64,000 nt of DNA from contig NZ_LT960611.1 of NCBI RefSeq assembly GCF_900233005.1, forward strand, positions 1,984,001-2,048,000, given 5' to 3'. This stretch comes from Vibrio tapetis subsp. tapetis. Lineage in GTDB: Bacteria > Pseudomonadota > Gammaproteobacteria > Enterobacterales > Vibrionaceae. A program made the position numbers and the translations under genes. The first letter of the stretch is position 1; every line of letters begins with the position of its first letter. The notes under the pieces are model-generated. The model was not told the origin of the DNA. It worked only from the letters and a program-made list of their open reading frames with translations, and searched no databases. Shown in pieces: positions 46,747 to 57,127 of this stretch.

Positions 46747-48501
46747 TTAAGCACTCTCTGTAAGTTTTTTGCCCTGAACCTTCGGTAGTTCTAAGTTACT
46801 CAACTCGACAGTATCTCCTACAGAATGGTGATTAAAGTAAAACAATCTTCTTTTATTTTCACCACGACCATCCGCAGACCATTGCTTTTGCTCGGAAAAC
46901 TTTAAAGTGAGTAAAATACCAACTCTACCTTTTTCTAACTCTAGCGTTTGTTGAGCTCCACCAACCTCACTCCAAAGAGCAATATTACTACTGGGTTCAT
47001 AGTTCAATCCTGTAGCCGGGTTAATATCTCCAGTTGATCTTTGTGTCATACCGTAAGGTGAAATAGACAGTACCGAACAACCCGGCTCCTCGGTTAACAT
47101 CTTTGCATATGTACCTGGCCACCTTTGCGGAATTTGAGGACCATCAAGTAAAAGAGCAACGACAAGATCAGGGCCTAAAGATCGTAAAACAGGCGCAATA
47201 GGATCTTGCCTTGCCAAATCTTCACAAATCAAAGGGCATATATGAATGTAATCATCTTGGTAAGAAATTAGTTTTCTCTCTCCAGTTGAGCAATTCTCCC
47301 ACCACTTTACTTTGTCGGTACTAAGTACATGCCCTAAACCGTAGGTATTTAACTGAGTCTCATCAAGAGCCCACCGGTGGTGTTTCTTCTGGTTTTCACC
47401 AACATACCTGTCAACAAATCGGTTCTCATAAAGTAGGTCCAAGCTATTCTCACCATAAGTTCCTCTGCAATCACCTTCACCAAAAATACCAAATATGATA
47501 ACTGGTGGTGTAGTGCCCTTTGCCAAAAAGTGTGCTCTCAAACCTTCCAATAAATTTCTTTTATCATTGGAGTTAACGGCGCACTCAGGAATGACAACAA
47601 GATCGGGGGACTGCTCCTCACAAGACTCTATTGCATATATAACCATCTGACATGTTATTGCGTGGTGATTCACGTATGCGAAGAAGCCAAACCCTTCATC
47701 CATTTGTAAAGTTGGTTTATCGTCCTGCTCGAAAAACTCATCTTTGACCTCTAATGGCCAAGGAAGAATTAACACATTGTATTGATGAGACTCTCGCGAC
47801 TGTGTTGAATTCCCTACAAGTGCTGCTACCTCGACCCCAGGCTTAATATATGCTAAGTCATGGCTTAAGCTATTTAGCGAAATGCCTGCTTGAGGGGTAT
47901 GACTTTTAAACTGAATGACACCATTAGTTTTATCACATTGAGATAAACTCGAAATGATTGACCGCCCTTTTCTCGCAACCAATTTTTCTGAATATTCGTT
48001 AATCAATGGAGGGGAATTGCGATAGAGGTAGCTCTGAATGCGATAAGCACATGCATCGCTTGCGATGTAAAGCTGAAATAGAGCTCTTAAGTATCCTGAG
48101 TCTTCCAAAAGATCTTCTATCTTCATACTTACTCTACTTCGGCTAAACAGTGAGTAAAGTAAACTGTAGAAACGTGAGCTAATAAATATTTCCTGCGATG
48201 TTTCAGCCTTAATCAAAGACTCTCCCCAATTACGACCATGGCCGCTGTGAAACTGACTTAAATAATCAGTTTCGTTTTCAAGGGACACAATTTTCTGATA
48301 CACATCATACGTATCAAAAATTTTCGCCAAAACGTGGAATGTATTCATTGGCCAAATGAGACGTGAGAACAAGTCGTCATCAATGCTGACTGAGTAAAAA
48401 GTTTCTTCATTTTTGATAGGCTTCAATCTAGCAAAACGTCTTGCATCTCCTGAAGCTTCATCATCCCAAAGCATATTTTTCAAAAAAGTAGCCAAAATCA
48501 T
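46747..48501 (-). CDS. Nitrilase-fold protein in RM operon
   Basis: A 584-residue two-domain protein. The N-terminal ~235 residues are helical and unrecognised. The C-terminal part is a carbon-nitrogen hydrolase (nitrilase) fold with a likely Glu-Lys-Cys triad: Glu in LVVIPECAVNS, Lys in NQKKHHRWAL and Cys in ICPLICEDLAR. Nitrilase domains occur in phage defence (for example the DRT1 reverse transcriptase fused to nitrilase); here there is no RT. It lies 3 bp after hsdS, so it is co-expressed with the RM system. Confidence 0.85.
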   Translation of the reverse strand: MILATFLKNMLWDDEASGDARRFARLKPIKNEETFYSVSIDDDLFSRLIWPMNTFHVLAKIFDTYDVYQKIVSLENETDYLSQFHSGHGRNWGESLIKAETSQEIFISSRFYSLLYSLFSRSRVSMKIEDLLEDSGYLRALFQLYIASDACAYRIQSYLYRNSPPLINEYSEKLVARKGRSIISSLSQCDKTNGVIQFKSHTPQAGISLNSLSHDLAYIKPGVEVAALVGNSTQSRESHQYNVLILPWPLEVKDEFFEQDDKPTLQMDEGFGFFAYVNHHAITCQMVIYAIESCEEQSPDLVVIPECAVNSNDKRNLLEGLRAHFLAKGTTPPVIIFGIFGEGDCRGTYGENSLDLLYENRFVDRYVGENQKKHHRWALDETQLNTYGLGHVLSTDKVKWWENCSTGERKLISYQDDYIHICPLICEDLARQDPIAPVLRSLGPDLVVALLLDGPQIPQRWPGTYAKMLTEEPGCSVLSISPYGMTQRSTGDINPATGLNYEPSSNIALWSEVGGAQQTLELEKGRVGILLTLKFSEQKQWSADGRGENKRRLFYFNHHSVGDTVELSNLELPKVQGKKLTESA

Positions 48502-48504
48502 ACT

Positions 48505-50283
48505 TTATACCGCCTGCTCGACAATGGCATCAGTAAGATGTAGTTGTGTTGTTTGAGACTCTTTTAAGCTACCTTTAAGTTGTTCGCAAATGCCCAATAG
48601 TTCATTAGCTTTTTTAACTATTTGTCTTTGTTGACTTAAAGGAGGGACTGCAAGCACTACACTCCACAACTTGTCAGACACCAATTTGCAAGTACCATGT
48701 GAAGAACGGTCTACCAAGTCGACCATCTCATTCTTTATTCCTTTCATTACAACGAGCAGAAACTCTGGCTCAATATAATTGTAAATAAGAGCTTTCATAT
48801 CTTGATTAATTACTACTGGCTTTTTAGTGAGAGCTACAGGGAAAGAATGTGCGAGTATCATTCCCCTAACTACCATCAGTAGACTGTTTTCTGGAATAAG
48901 TTTAATTGTCGTTTCCAATACAGCTTTCTCTGTAACGCTATCGATCGCCGATTCGATATAATCTCTTTTCATATCTTTCGGAGATACCCACGGAATACTA
49001 CCTCCCCAATATTCAGAGTTACCTTTTGATGGAGTCCCACCACCTAAGTCATATCCAAGCTCACCAAAACGACACCACTCCCACCCTTTCGGCAGTTCAA
49101 ACGGCTTTTCATCATCAGCAATCTGCGGCAGTGCTTTCTGCTTTTTGATTTTCTTCTCTTTGATTAACTGCGCTTTTTCTTCTGCAATACGCTCAAGCAG
49201 CTTTGCAGCAGGTTCATCATTCGGGTCTTGTGGGACAAGCTTACCCATAACTGCCAGTTGCAGGATGGTTTGTTTTAGCTGGTCGATACTCGCTTCGGTG
49301 GTGAACAAGGTATCGAAATGCTCGCTGATTCGTGCCCAGTTTTGCATTAGCTCTTCGGCATCAGCAGAGTTGGTTAGCGTGTCCAAAAGCGTTGTAACCA
49401 GTACCTGATGCGCTTCAATGCTGGCTTCGGTTTGTTGCTCTAGTTGGTCGCAGAGTGTCATGAGTTCATCGACTTTGGCGATGATTCGGTGTTGCTCTTC
49501 TAACGGCGGCACTGGAAACTCAAACATTTCTAGAACTTTTTTACTCAGTCCTTCAATCGCCATTCCTACCTGTCTTCCCCAAACAAGCTTTTGCACCATT
49601 GGAGATAAAATCCCTAAATGTACAAATTGACTCATCTGACGTTCTATCAAACGAATAATCGTAACGTGTTGACTAACATTCGCTTCAACCAAGCTTTCTG
49701 GAAATACTGTCGAACGACCAAGCGACGCTCCTGTGATGTTTAATAGAACATCACTGGGAATCACTTTTGTTTTATCCATCTTTTGATGAACTTCCACTGG
49801 TATGTAGGCTATATCATCCAGTTTAATTCCTTCATTTCGTACATTCTGCGATCGTAAAAATGGTATGCCTTCTGTGGTATAAACATTTTTACCTCCCCTA
49901 GGGGTACTGCCAGAACCCAGCTTAGAAGTCAGATTTCCCAATCGAACCATAGACCACCCCTTGGGTAAGTCATTAGGGATATCTTCGTCCAATAATGCTG
50001 GAAGAGCTTTTGTACGAGAGATTGTTTTATCTTTCACCAACTGCTCTTTTTCTTCCGCAATGCGTTCAAGCAAAACAGAAGCAGGCTCATCCGTTGGTTC
50101 TTGAGGTACTAACTTACCACGCACCGCCAATTCTAAAATCAGTTCACGCAGTTTCTTAACGCCATACAGCTCGCGCTTTTTGCTGCTGCCACGACCAGAG
50201 GCTGATTTGGTTTTAACGGTTGAAGTCCAAACGTCGATATTGTCTGTAATCAACTGGTTCATAGAGGTTTGTTCTGCGCTCAT
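48505..50283 (-). CDS. hsdS: Type I RM specificity subunit
   Basis: A 592-residue HsdS with two target-recognition domains separated by conserved helical spacers. The repeated pattern is clear: LPKGWSMVRLGNLTSKLGSGSTPRGG for TRD1 and LPKGWEWCRFGELGYDLGGGTPSKGN for TRD2, each ending with PPLEEQHRIIAKVDELM or PPLSQQRQIVKKANELL. Each half defines part of a bipartite target, which cannot be predicted here. It overlaps the hsdM stop by one base. Confidence 0.95.
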   Translation of the reverse strand: MSAEQTSMNQLITDNIDVWTSTVKTKSASGRGSSKKRELYGVKKLRELILELAVRGKLVPQEPTDEPASVLLERIAEEKEQLVKDKTISRTKALPALLDEDIPNDLPKGWSMVRLGNLTSKLGSGSTPRGGKNVYTTEGIPFLRSQNVRNEGIKLDDIAYIPVEVHQKMDKTKVIPSDVLLNITGASLGRSTVFPESLVEANVSQHVTIIRLIERQMSQFVHLGILSPMVQKLVWGRQVGMAIEGLSKKVLEMFEFPVPPLEEQHRIIAKVDELMTLCDQLEQQTEASIEAHQVLVTTLLDTLTNSADAEELMQNWARISEHFDTLFTTEASIDQLKQTILQLAVMGKLVPQDPNDEPAAKLLERIAEEKAQLIKEKKIKKQKALPQIADDEKPFELPKGWEWCRFGELGYDLGGGTPSKGNSEYWGGSIPWVSPKDMKRDYIESAIDSVTEKAVLETTIKLIPENSLLMVVRGMILAHSFPVALTKKPVVINQDMKALIYNYIEPEFLLVVMKGIKNEMVDLVDRSSHGTCKLVSDKLWSVVLAVPPLSQQRQIVKKANELLGICEQLKGSLKESQTTQLHLTDAIVEQAV

Positions 50284-51800
50284 TATTTACTCTCACCAGT
50301 TGCAGTAACAGACGTTGAATCTACCGATGATTTCAGCGCATCACCTAAAATATCTTTGAGCTGATTGCGAAGCTGTGAGATCTCTTGTTGCTGCTGTTGG
50401 TAGTTCTCTAGTAGCTCGTTTGGATCGTGGCTTATCACTTCACCTTGATACGGGTTTTTAATATCTAGGTTGAAGTTGCGCTCAATAATGTCGGCGATTG
50501 GCACTTTCCATGCGTGATTGTTCTCTACACGGCTAGCAAAACCGTCTTCTTCATTGCCCCACCAATCGATCTCTTGTTGGAACTCTTCAAACTTCATTGG
50601 CTTGGTTTTGCTGTAGTTCTTCACACCTTCTGGATATGGATGTTCGTAGAACCATACATCTTTGGTTGGCTTACCTTTGGTGAAGAACAGAATGTTAGTT
50701 TTGATGCCTGTGTATGGGTTAAACACGCCATTAGGTAAACGCACGATGGTGTGCAGGTTACACTCTTCGGTTAGCATCTTTTTAATTTTGGTTTTAACAC
50801 CTTCACCAAACAAAGTGCCGTCTGGCAGTACTACCCCTGCGCGGCCGCCACTTTGCGTTTCTGAGCCTTCGTCTAACACTTCGATGATCAGCTGTAAGAA
50901 CAAGTCAGCCGTTTCACGCGTCTGCATTTCTGCAGGAAAGTTCTTTTCAATACCGTCTTCTTCTGTGCCACCAAATGGAGGGTTGGTCGCAATCACGTTA
51001 ATGTTGCTGTCCCAGCTTGAAAGCGGTTTGTTTAGCGTATTGCCGTGTTTGATTTGCACAGGTACTTCAATGCCGTGCAGCATCATGTTGGTGATACACA
51101 GCAGGTGTGGCAGTTGTTTCTTTTCAACACCGTGGATCTGCTTTTGCAGTGTTTGGTGATCCGCTGCCGTTTTCACGTAGTTGTCTTTCACGTGGTCAAA
51201 CGAACACGCAAGGAAGCCACCCGTACCCGTTGCTGGGTCCATAATCGCTTCGCCCAGTTTTGGGTCTAGTCGGTTAACAATAAAGCGAGTCACAGCACGA
51301 GGCGTATAGAATTCGCCGGCGTTACCTGCGCTTTGTAGATCTTTTAAGATTTGCTCGTAGATATCACCAAACAGGTGGCGCTCTGAAGAGTCAGTAAAGT
51401 CTATTTCATTCAGCTTGTTGATCACTTGGCGCAGCAGCGTGCCGTTTTTCATGTAGTTAAACGCATCGCTAAATGCTTCTTTAACAACAAAGCCGCGTGG
51501 GTTTAGATCAACAGGTGCGGTTAGGTTTTTCAGCTTGTAGAACAAGTCGTCGTTTACGAATTCAAGCAGCGCTTCACCCGTAATGCCTTCGGCATCTTGA
51601 GCCCAATTACGCCATAGGTATTGTTCTGGGATAGGTGATTTGTAATCGTCCAGTTCTAGCTCTAACTCTTCTTCTTGAGCGTCAAATACTTTAAGAAAAA
51701 GTAACCAAGACATTTGACCAAGGCGCTGTGCATCACCGTCGACACCCGCATCTTTACGCATGATGTCTTGAATGGATTTGATTGCTGAACTGATAGACAT
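50283..51800 (-). CDS. hsdM: Type I RM methyltransferase subunit
   Basis: A 505-residue N6-adenine methyltransferase subunit. The N-terminal helical HsdM domain is followed by SAM motif I (IMDPATGTGGFLACSF) and catalytic NPPF (ATNPPFGGTEED). It is first of the run hsdM-hsdS-nitrilase-nuclease-205aa-75aa, all on one strand with tiny gaps. hsdR is on the same strand but 1.3 kb upstream, with five small genes between. Confidence 0.96.
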   Translation of the reverse strand: MSISSAIKSIQDIMRKDAGVDGDAQRLGQMSWLLFLKVFDAQEEELELELDDYKSPIPEQYLWRNWAQDAEGITGEALLEFVNDDLFYKLKNLTAPVDLNPRGFVVKEAFSDAFNYMKNGTLLRQVINKLNEIDFTDSSERHLFGDIYEQILKDLQSAGNAGEFYTPRAVTRFIVNRLDPKLGEAIMDPATGTGGFLACSFDHVKDNYVKTAADHQTLQKQIHGVEKKQLPHLLCITNMMLHGIEVPVQIKHGNTLNKPLSSWDSNINVIATNPPFGGTEEDGIEKNFPAEMQTRETADLFLQLIIEVLDEGSETQSGGRAGVVLPDGTLFGEGVKTKIKKMLTEECNLHTIVRLPNGVFNPYTGIKTNILFFTKGKPTKDVWFYEHPYPEGVKNYSKTKPMKFEEFQQEIDWWGNEEDGFASRVENNHAWKVPIADIIERNFNLDIKNPYQGEVISHDPNELLENYQQQQQEISQLRNQLKDILGDALKSSVDSTSVTATGESK

Positions 51801-51977
51801 AAATCACTGCTTTTATATAACTGAAATTGGGCGGAATTATAACAGAACTTAGATCGAAAATCTGAAGATAGAACGCTGAATTTATTAGTGGTTTTGTGAC
51901 CAGTATGTATACTATTTTTGTGGGAAAAATAATAAATACAAATAGCTAAAACGTCATTGGTTAATATTAGGGATAAT

Positions 51978-52376
51978 ATGAAAATTGAATGTCCACGCTG
52001 CAAGACTGACAACAAAATCGAGTTTGCAGAAAATATCACCTGTAAAGAGTGTGAAAAGAGCTTTAAAGGGTTTAAGTTTAGTAAGCGGCGGTTTGTTTCA
52101 GCGTCTTCAGCTTTGTTTGTTGGGGTCGTTGGCGGTTATACGGTGAGCGATAAGCTTGAAGAAGTCAGATACCCACTCAAAGTTGAATACGCAATTCTAG
52201 ATACATGCGTTAATGGTTCTGAGAACACTCTTTCGGTTAGATGGTATGAAAGTAAGCGAGACGCCTGTTTATGTGCTCTGACAAAAACCGAACAAGATGT
52301 GTCTTATTCGGTGTACAGTTCAGACCCAAGTACTTTTTTTGACAATTTTCACTTTAACGCTGAAAGTTGCAGTTAA
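51978..52376 (+). CDS. Zinc-ribbon membrane protein, unknown
   Basis: A 132-residue protein. The N-terminus is a zinc ribbon (IECPRCKTDN ... ITCKECEKSF, two CxxC pairs), followed by one membrane helix (SASSALFVGVVGGYTV) and a ~75-residue domain with three more Cys. The ATG at 51,978 has AGGGAT upstream and puts the ribbon first. It is divergent from hsdM with a 177-bp gap. No function is known; the layout resembles small membrane sensors or effectors in defence islands. Confidence 0.72.
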   Translation: MKIECPRCKTDNKIEFAENITCKECEKSFKGFKFSKRRFVSASSALFVGVVGGYTVSDKLEEVRYPLKVEYAILDTCVNGSENTLSVRWYESKRDACLCALTKTEQDVSYSVYSSDPSTFFDNFHFNAESCS

Positions 52377-52399
52377 AAAAGGCAGCTATTGGCTGCCTC
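52372..52399 (-). terminator. Bidirectional hairpin terminator
   Basis: GGCAGC and GCTGCC stem around TATTG, with TTTTTT on the - strand. It ends the two small - strand genes and abuts the stop of the + strand membrane-protein gene. Confidence 0.8.
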
Positions 52400-52410
52400 A
52401 AATTCGCATA

Positions 52411-52491
52411 CTAACGTTTTGGGGTGTTGCCACGGCCTTTGCCTGATGGTCCACCCGTTTTGCTTGGATAGTTCGGATTTTGCTTGGTCAT
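52411..52491 (-). CDS. 26-residue small protein
   Basis: A very short gene: a basic, Gly/Pro/Lys-rich 26-residue peptide (begins MTKQNPNYPSKTGG, ends GRGNTPKR). AGGAG lies 8 bp before the ATG and overlaps the end of the preceding 49-residue gene, so the two form an operon ended by a good terminator. The ribosome site and terminator argue that it is translated. No family is assigned. Confidence 0.6.
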   Translation of the reverse strand: MTKQNPNYPSKTGGPSGKGRGNTPKR

Positions 52492-52501
52492 GATGACGCT
52501 C

Positions 52502-52651
52502 CTATTTAGATTGTTTTTGGTTGTTTTCTGCTGCGCGCTGAGCTCGTCCAGCAAAATCCCCTTTAGGAACTTGGCCACCATTTTTTTTTGCTACATTACC
52601 TTGAATACGAGCAGCGGCTTCCGGTGTCATTGGTGCTTTTGATTTAGTCAT
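52502..52651 (-). CDS. 49-residue SMP-like small protein
   Basis: A 49-residue hydrophilic protein with the motif PMTPEAAARIQGNVAKKNGG and FAGRAQRAA, as in bacterial small seed-maturation-protein-like (SMP, LEA-like) proteins. An AAGGAAAAAT-type ribosome site precedes the ATG at 52,651. It is first of a two-gene operon with the 26-residue gene. Family members are linked to stress in other organisms; here the role is unknown. Confidence 0.75.
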   Translation of the reverse strand: MTKSKAPMTPEAAARIQGNVAKKNGGQVPKGDFAGRAQRAAENNQKQSK

Positions 52652-52727
52652 AATTTTTCCTTTTTAAATTAAGTAATAATGCGTCTTCGCTAAGACAAGG
52701 TAATAATAACTAACGAGGTGGGGACAG

Positions 52728-53093
52728 ATGGGGACACCGAAAAAACAAAAGCAAATTCAGCAAGCTCTGGACGCTTTAGGTTGGAGTCACCTCACATTTG
52801 CAGACGTTCTTTACGATGAATTATATGCTGATGAAAATGATGATTTTAAAGACACTGATAAAGATGAAATTCGAAAACTAGCGCAGAACCTAAAAAAACA
52901 ATTGCAACGTGAATCCACTTCAGAAAAGCGGCTAGATATTTATCTACGAGTACTATTTGAGCATCCGGCTTATCAAGCTTTAAATTTGGATTCAGTGCTA
53001 CCAAAGCATGTAGCTCACAGCTGTCTTTCCGATGAATTATCGCAACGATTGACTCAGCTATCGTCAAATTTAGATCGTTCAAGTAAAAGCTAA
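52728..53093 (+). CDS. Hypothetical protein (121 aa)
   Basis: A 121-residue, highly charged, helical protein (KKQKQIQQALDALGWSHLTFADVLYDELYADENDD...). No Cys, no membrane helix, no recognised family. It is divergent from the 49-residue gene and convergent with hsdR, with a shared terminator after it. Similar small proteins of unknown role are common beside SMP-like genes in marine gammaproteobacteria, which I cannot verify here. Confidence 0.6.
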   Translation: MGTPKKQKQIQQALDALGWSHLTFADVLYDELYADENDDFKDTDKDEIRKLAQNLKKQLQRESTSEKRLDIYLRVLFEHPAYQALNLDSVLPKHVAHSCLSDELSQRLTQLSSNLDRSSKS

Positions 53094-53117
53094 AAAGGCC
53101 GCAAATAATGCGGCCTT
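53093..53117. terminator. Bidirectional terminator before hsdR end
   Basis: AAGGCCGCA and TGCGGCCTT form a 9-bp stem around AATAA, between the convergent 121-residue gene and hsdR. Confidence 0.85.
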
Positions 53118-53144
53118 ATCGTATTTCAATTAGTTCAACAATCA

Positions 53145-55595
53145 TTATGCAGACTGATAAATTGCCGCTTCCAACTCGTGTACAGCCTCTAGATATTGAG
53201 GCTTACCACCAAACCCTTTCTTAATGATCTCCAGCGGTCTTCCCATCTCATCAAAAGGTTTTACTTTAAGTACGTGGATATTTTCAATTTCCTGCACACC
53301 TTCATCTGCATATTTATCAAGTAAGTTGATTAACACCTGCCGCGCAGTGTCGCCATATTTGGTGAAGTAGTTACGCTTCTTCACGTTGTCTGCACGTTCT
53401 TTACGCGTAAGAGCAGGCTGATCATAAACCACATGGCAAATCATATCGAATGGGTCCATATCTTTACCCACTTCATCTTCAAGTGCTTCCCATAAAATGC
53501 CTGCTTCGGCCAACTCATCTATGATGACTTGCTTTCGATCTGAGTCATTCCAGCGTTTGGTAAACTCATCCATAGAGGCAAACTGCTTCACCATGGTTTT
53601 ACGGGTGTAATCTTTGAAAGACTCTGTGACTAGCTTGCCATCTAAATCATAGTATTGAACACGCTCGGCCAATGCTTTCACTGCCACACCATTTACGTGA
53701 AATTTACGCACTCGGTTTTCATCATCCCAATCATCATTTCCTGCTGCGCCACCTTCCGATGACCCGCCAAAATCATCACCATAAGTCGGCTCTGGCTCTT
53801 GGATTGAATCAGGATCGATATCTTCATCACCAAATGGGTTATCGGTGTCAACATCGTCAACACCATCGATGATGTCATCTAAGTCCTCATCATCTTCAAA
53901 CTGTTCTGGTGTGGTGACTTTCACGCGCTCTGGCGTGCCGTCAAAACGTTCATCTGCGAACAGTTCTGTGGCTTTTTTGAAATCTAGAATCGTAAACCAA
54001 AGCTTGCCGTATTTATCGTCTATTCGTGTACCACGGCCAATAACCTGCTTGAACTTGGTCATCGATTGAATGCCTTGGTCAAGCACAACAAGTTTACAGG
54101 TTTTGGCATCTACCCCCGTGCTCATTAGCTCTGATGTTGTCGCTATGACTGGGTATTTCTTTTTCGGGTTTATGAAGTTATCAAGCTGGGCTTTGCCTAT
54201 TTCATCATCACCTGTGATCTTCATAACGTACTTTTCATTTTTCTTAACTTGATCAGGGTTCAAGTTAACCAGTGCTCGGCGCATTCTTTCTGCATGATCA
54301 ATGTCATTACAAAAGACAATGGTCTTTGACATTGGATCGGTACGCTTTAAATAGTTTGTGATGGTTTGAGCAACAAGCTCGGTACGCTCATCTATTACCA
54401 TAGTGCGATCAAAGTCTTTCTGGTTATAGATACGGTCTTCTATCACTTCACCATGTTTATCGACTTGCCCTTTGGTTGGCCGCCAACCTTGGACGTCGAC
54501 ATCAATATCCACACGCACGACTTTGTAGGGGGCTAAAAAGCCATCCTCGATACCTTCTTTTAGGGAGTAGGTATAAACAGGGTCACCAAAGTATTCAATG
54601 TTCGATACTTCATCGGTTTCTTTAGGGGTTGCAGTTAAACCCACTTGAGTCGCAGACTTAAAGTACTCTAGAATCTCGCGCCATGCGCTGTCTTCTGATG
54701 CACTGCCACGGTGGCATTCGTCAATGACAATTAAGTCGAAAAAGTTGGGATCTACTTGCTTGTAGGCTTTTTGATGTTCTTCAGGCCCAGTGAGTGCTTG
54801 GTACAATGCAAGATGAACTTCAAAAGCAGGGTCGACGGTTCGCCCTGTAATCTTAGTCATCGCTGAGCCAAATGGCTGAAAGTCATTAGTTTTGGTTTGA
54901 TCGACCAATATGTTGCGATCAGCTAAAAACAGAATTCGCTTTTTAGCTTTCGCTTTCCATAATCGCCAAATGATCTGAAATGCGGTGTAAGTTTTGCCTG
55001 TGCCCGTTGCCATCACCAGTAGAATTCGGTCTTGACCTGCAGCTACCGCTTCAACGGTTTTGTTTATCGCTTGTAACTGATAATAACGCGGAGATTTGCC
55101 ACTGCCATCATCATGATAATCTTGGGTGATCACGGGTAGATGTTCGGTTTTGTAGCCTTTCCAAACGCAGTATTTGTCCCAGAGTTGCTCTGGAGTAGGA
55201 AAGTCTTCTAAACGAATTTCAGTTTCTAGTTGAGCTTCGTTGGTTAGATCTCGGAAAATAAACCCATCACCATTTGAAGCAAAAACAAATGGCACTTCAA
55301 GCAAGTTCGCATAGTCCATGCCTTGCTGCATGCCTTTACCAACTTCGTGTTTGTTAGCTTTGGCTTCGACCACAGCTAAGGGCATGCTTGGCTTATGGTA
55401 GAGCACAATGTCGGCTGATTTTACTTTCTTACGAGCGGCAGCTTGCCCACGAACGATGACTTTACCATCACGCAATTTTACTTCTTGGCGAATTTGCGTC
55501 ATATCATCCCAGCCTGCATCTTTGATCGCAGGGAGAATAAATTTTGTGATGATGTCGGTTTCGGTTAGTTTTGCTTTGTTAATGTTCGCAACCAT
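53145..55595 (-). CDS. hsdR: Type I restriction endonuclease subunit
   Basis: An 816-residue HsdR motor/nuclease. The N-terminal PD-(D/E)XK nuclease ([20 protein letters not shown]) is followed by a superfamily-2 helicase: Walker [18 protein letters not shown] box VIDECHRGS, motif III GLTATP, motif [12 protein letters not shown]. An acidic linker ([27 protein letters not shown]) precedes the C-terminal HsdM-binding region. The length is at the shorter, EcoEI-like end. Good codon use and no frame break. Confidence 0.95.
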   Translation of the reverse strand: MVANINKAKLTETDIITKFILPAIKDAGWDDMTQIRQEVKLRDGKVIVRGQAAARKKVKSADIVLYHKPSMPLAVVEAKANKHEVGKGMQQGMDYANLLEVPFVFASNGDGFIFRDLTNEAQLETEIRLEDFPTPEQLWDKYCVWKGYKTEHLPVITQDYHDDGSGKSPRYYQLQAINKTVEAVAAGQDRILLVMATGTGKTYTAFQIIWRLWKAKAKKRILFLADRNILVDQTKTNDFQPFGSAMTKITGRTVDPAFEVHLALYQALTGPEEHQKAYKQVDPNFFDLIVIDECHRGSASEDSAWREILEYFKSATQVGLTATPKETDEVSNIEYFGDPVYTYSLKEGIEDGFLAPYKVVRVDIDVDVQGWRPTKGQVDKHGEVIEDRIYNQKDFDRTMVIDERTELVAQTITNYLKRTDPMSKTIVFCNDIDHAERMRRALVNLNPDQVKKNEKYVMKITGDDEIGKAQLDNFINPKKKYPVIATTSELMSTGVDAKTCKLVVLDQGIQSMTKFKQVIGRGTRIDDKYGKLWFTILDFKKATELFADERFDGTPERVKVTTPEQFEDDEDLDDIIDGVDDVDTDNPFGDEDIDPDSIQEPEPTYGDDFGGSSEGGAAGNDDWDDENRVRKFHVNGVAVKALAERVQYYDLDGKLVTESFKDYTRKTMVKQFASMDEFTKRWNDSDRKQVIIDELAEAGILWEALEDEVGKDMDPFDMICHVVYDQPALTRKERADNVKKRNYFTKYGDTARQVLINLLDKYADEGVQEIENIHVLKVKPFDEMGRPLEIIKKGFGGKPQYLEAVHELEAAIYQSA

Positions 55596-55747
55596 ACTGC
55601 AGGCTCAAGGAAATCGAATAGGTAGTCAGTATATAACAAAGTTCATATTATGCCGAGAGTGTTACCTTTACCATCATAGGGTTACTGCGTATTCGCAGTC
55701 ACATTCTCTCAATTTAATGGACGATACCACTACACTATTTATCTTAT

Positions 55748-57127
55748 CTATATAAATGCCGATATCACTCTTTGCCTGAATTGACCTAAGCGCAGTTCAT
55801 CACAAGACGACATTAAATTTATGGTGCTTTCGCTTGATGGCATCATTGAATCATCCCAGTTAACTAAGTGCCGTTGAGTCAAAGTCGATAGACTTCTTTC
55901 TGTATTATCTAGTAATCCTCGTTCGTTAATTGGGAAAGTATTTTGCTTATCAAAGTCCTGTTTTATATATAGACATGTATCAGGAATATCTTGTTCAATC
56001 CGTTCAGAGAATCCAATAAGGCTCTCTTCTGCGAAGGTGAACAACCATGCTTCTTGATTTGGTGAGTCGTTTACTCTCAATATTCGCCCTAAGACTTGTC
56101 TAAAATACAACTCGGTTTTAACCGCGCTCATGTGACAGCATACCTGCAGCCGAGGGATGTCTGTTCCTTCACTGATCATTCCTACGCTCACAATCCACTG
56201 CGTGTCGCCATGCCGAAAGGCTTCTATCTCTTCAAGTGGGGATTCATGATGGTAGGTAACAATGCACGCCGATTGACCAAACTTTTGTATCAGCATCGCT
56301 TGGATGGATTTGGCGTGCTTTACCGAAGCAGCTACAACAAGGCCGCCAGCCTGTGGGGATTGCCGACGAATATGCTCGAGTTTATTACAACCTGATTGCA
56401 ACAAATAACTCATGGCATCTTCATTATGAATTACCGTTTGATATGAGATGTCTGACTTTTGAATTAAGTCGAGTATTGACGAGAATGACAGCCTTTCGCC
56501 ACCTTCGGTAATGCTAAGGTGTTCGTTATCAACCAAGGCAATTTTCGGGGCTCGGCAAACTAACTCTTCAATGGCTTGCTTTAAGCCATACTGAAAATCG
56601 CACACCAATTGACCGTCAGGATCTGTGTACTCCGCCATTGCAATAGGAACGGAATCTGAGCGCCACGGGGTTCCAGAAAGCGCTAACGTATATTTAGCTA
56701 AGCCTTGAATTTTGGTAAGCACTTGCTCACCCCAAACATTAGATCCGCCATGTTCATCGCTTGCGCAATGGTGGATTTCATCAAAGACAGCAAACACTCG
56801 GTATTTTTCGACAGTTCTCCAAAAGTCATCATCCATAAAGCGGATGGTTTGATAGGTGTATGAAACGCCAAGTGAGCCCAGCCCACCATTAAATGAACAG
56901 CCAAGCTTCCAAGCAAAGGTTTTCTTAATCCCTTCTGCTACGGTAAGTGAAGGAGAAAAACACAAAATTAAATCAACTTTGTCTTGCTCAATTAATCGCT
57001 TTGCAAGCTCCGCAGCCATCACTGTTTTGCCAGCACCAGGTGTCGCTTGGCAAAAAAAATGTGACTGATCATAGCTATATTTCTTCAATGCTGCTTCAAC
57101 ACACTGAGATTGCCAGAGCCTTAACAT
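55748..57127 (-). CDS. DEAD/DEAH-box helicase-like protein
   Basis: A 459-residue superfamily-2 protein related to UvsW/ERCC3-like helicases. Walker A CQATPGAGKTVMAA, DEIH box AVFDEIHHC, motif III LALSGTPWR, and motifs V-VI in ISEGTDIPRLQ and FRQVLGRILRV. No nuclease domain is seen. It overlaps the preceding 191-residue gene by 7 bp, and that gene starts beside the double Xre operator, so the pair is probably under Xre control. Role in the transposon unknown. Confidence 0.85.
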   Translation of the reverse strand: MLRLWQSQCVEAALKKYSYDQSHFFCQATPGAGKTVMAAELAKRLIEQDKVDLILCFSPSLTVAEGIKKTFAWKLGCSFNGGLGSLGVSYTYQTIRFMDDDFWRTVEKYRVFAVFDEIHHCASDEHGGSNVWGEQVLTKIQGLAKYTLALSGTPWRSDSVPIAMAEYTDPDGQLVCDFQYGLKQAIEELVCRAPKIALVDNEHLSITEGGERLSFSSILDLIQKSDISYQTVIHNEDAMSYLLQSGCNKLEHIRRQSPQAGGLVVAASVKHAKSIQAMLIQKFGQSACIVTYHHESPLEEIEAFRHGDTQWIVSVGMISEGTDIPRLQVCCHMSAVKTELYFRQVLGRILRVNDSPNQEAWLFTFAEESLIGFSERIEQDIPDTCLYIKQDFDKQNTFPINERGLLDNTERSLSTLTQRHLVNWDDSMMPSSESTINLMSSCDELRLGQFRQRVISAFI

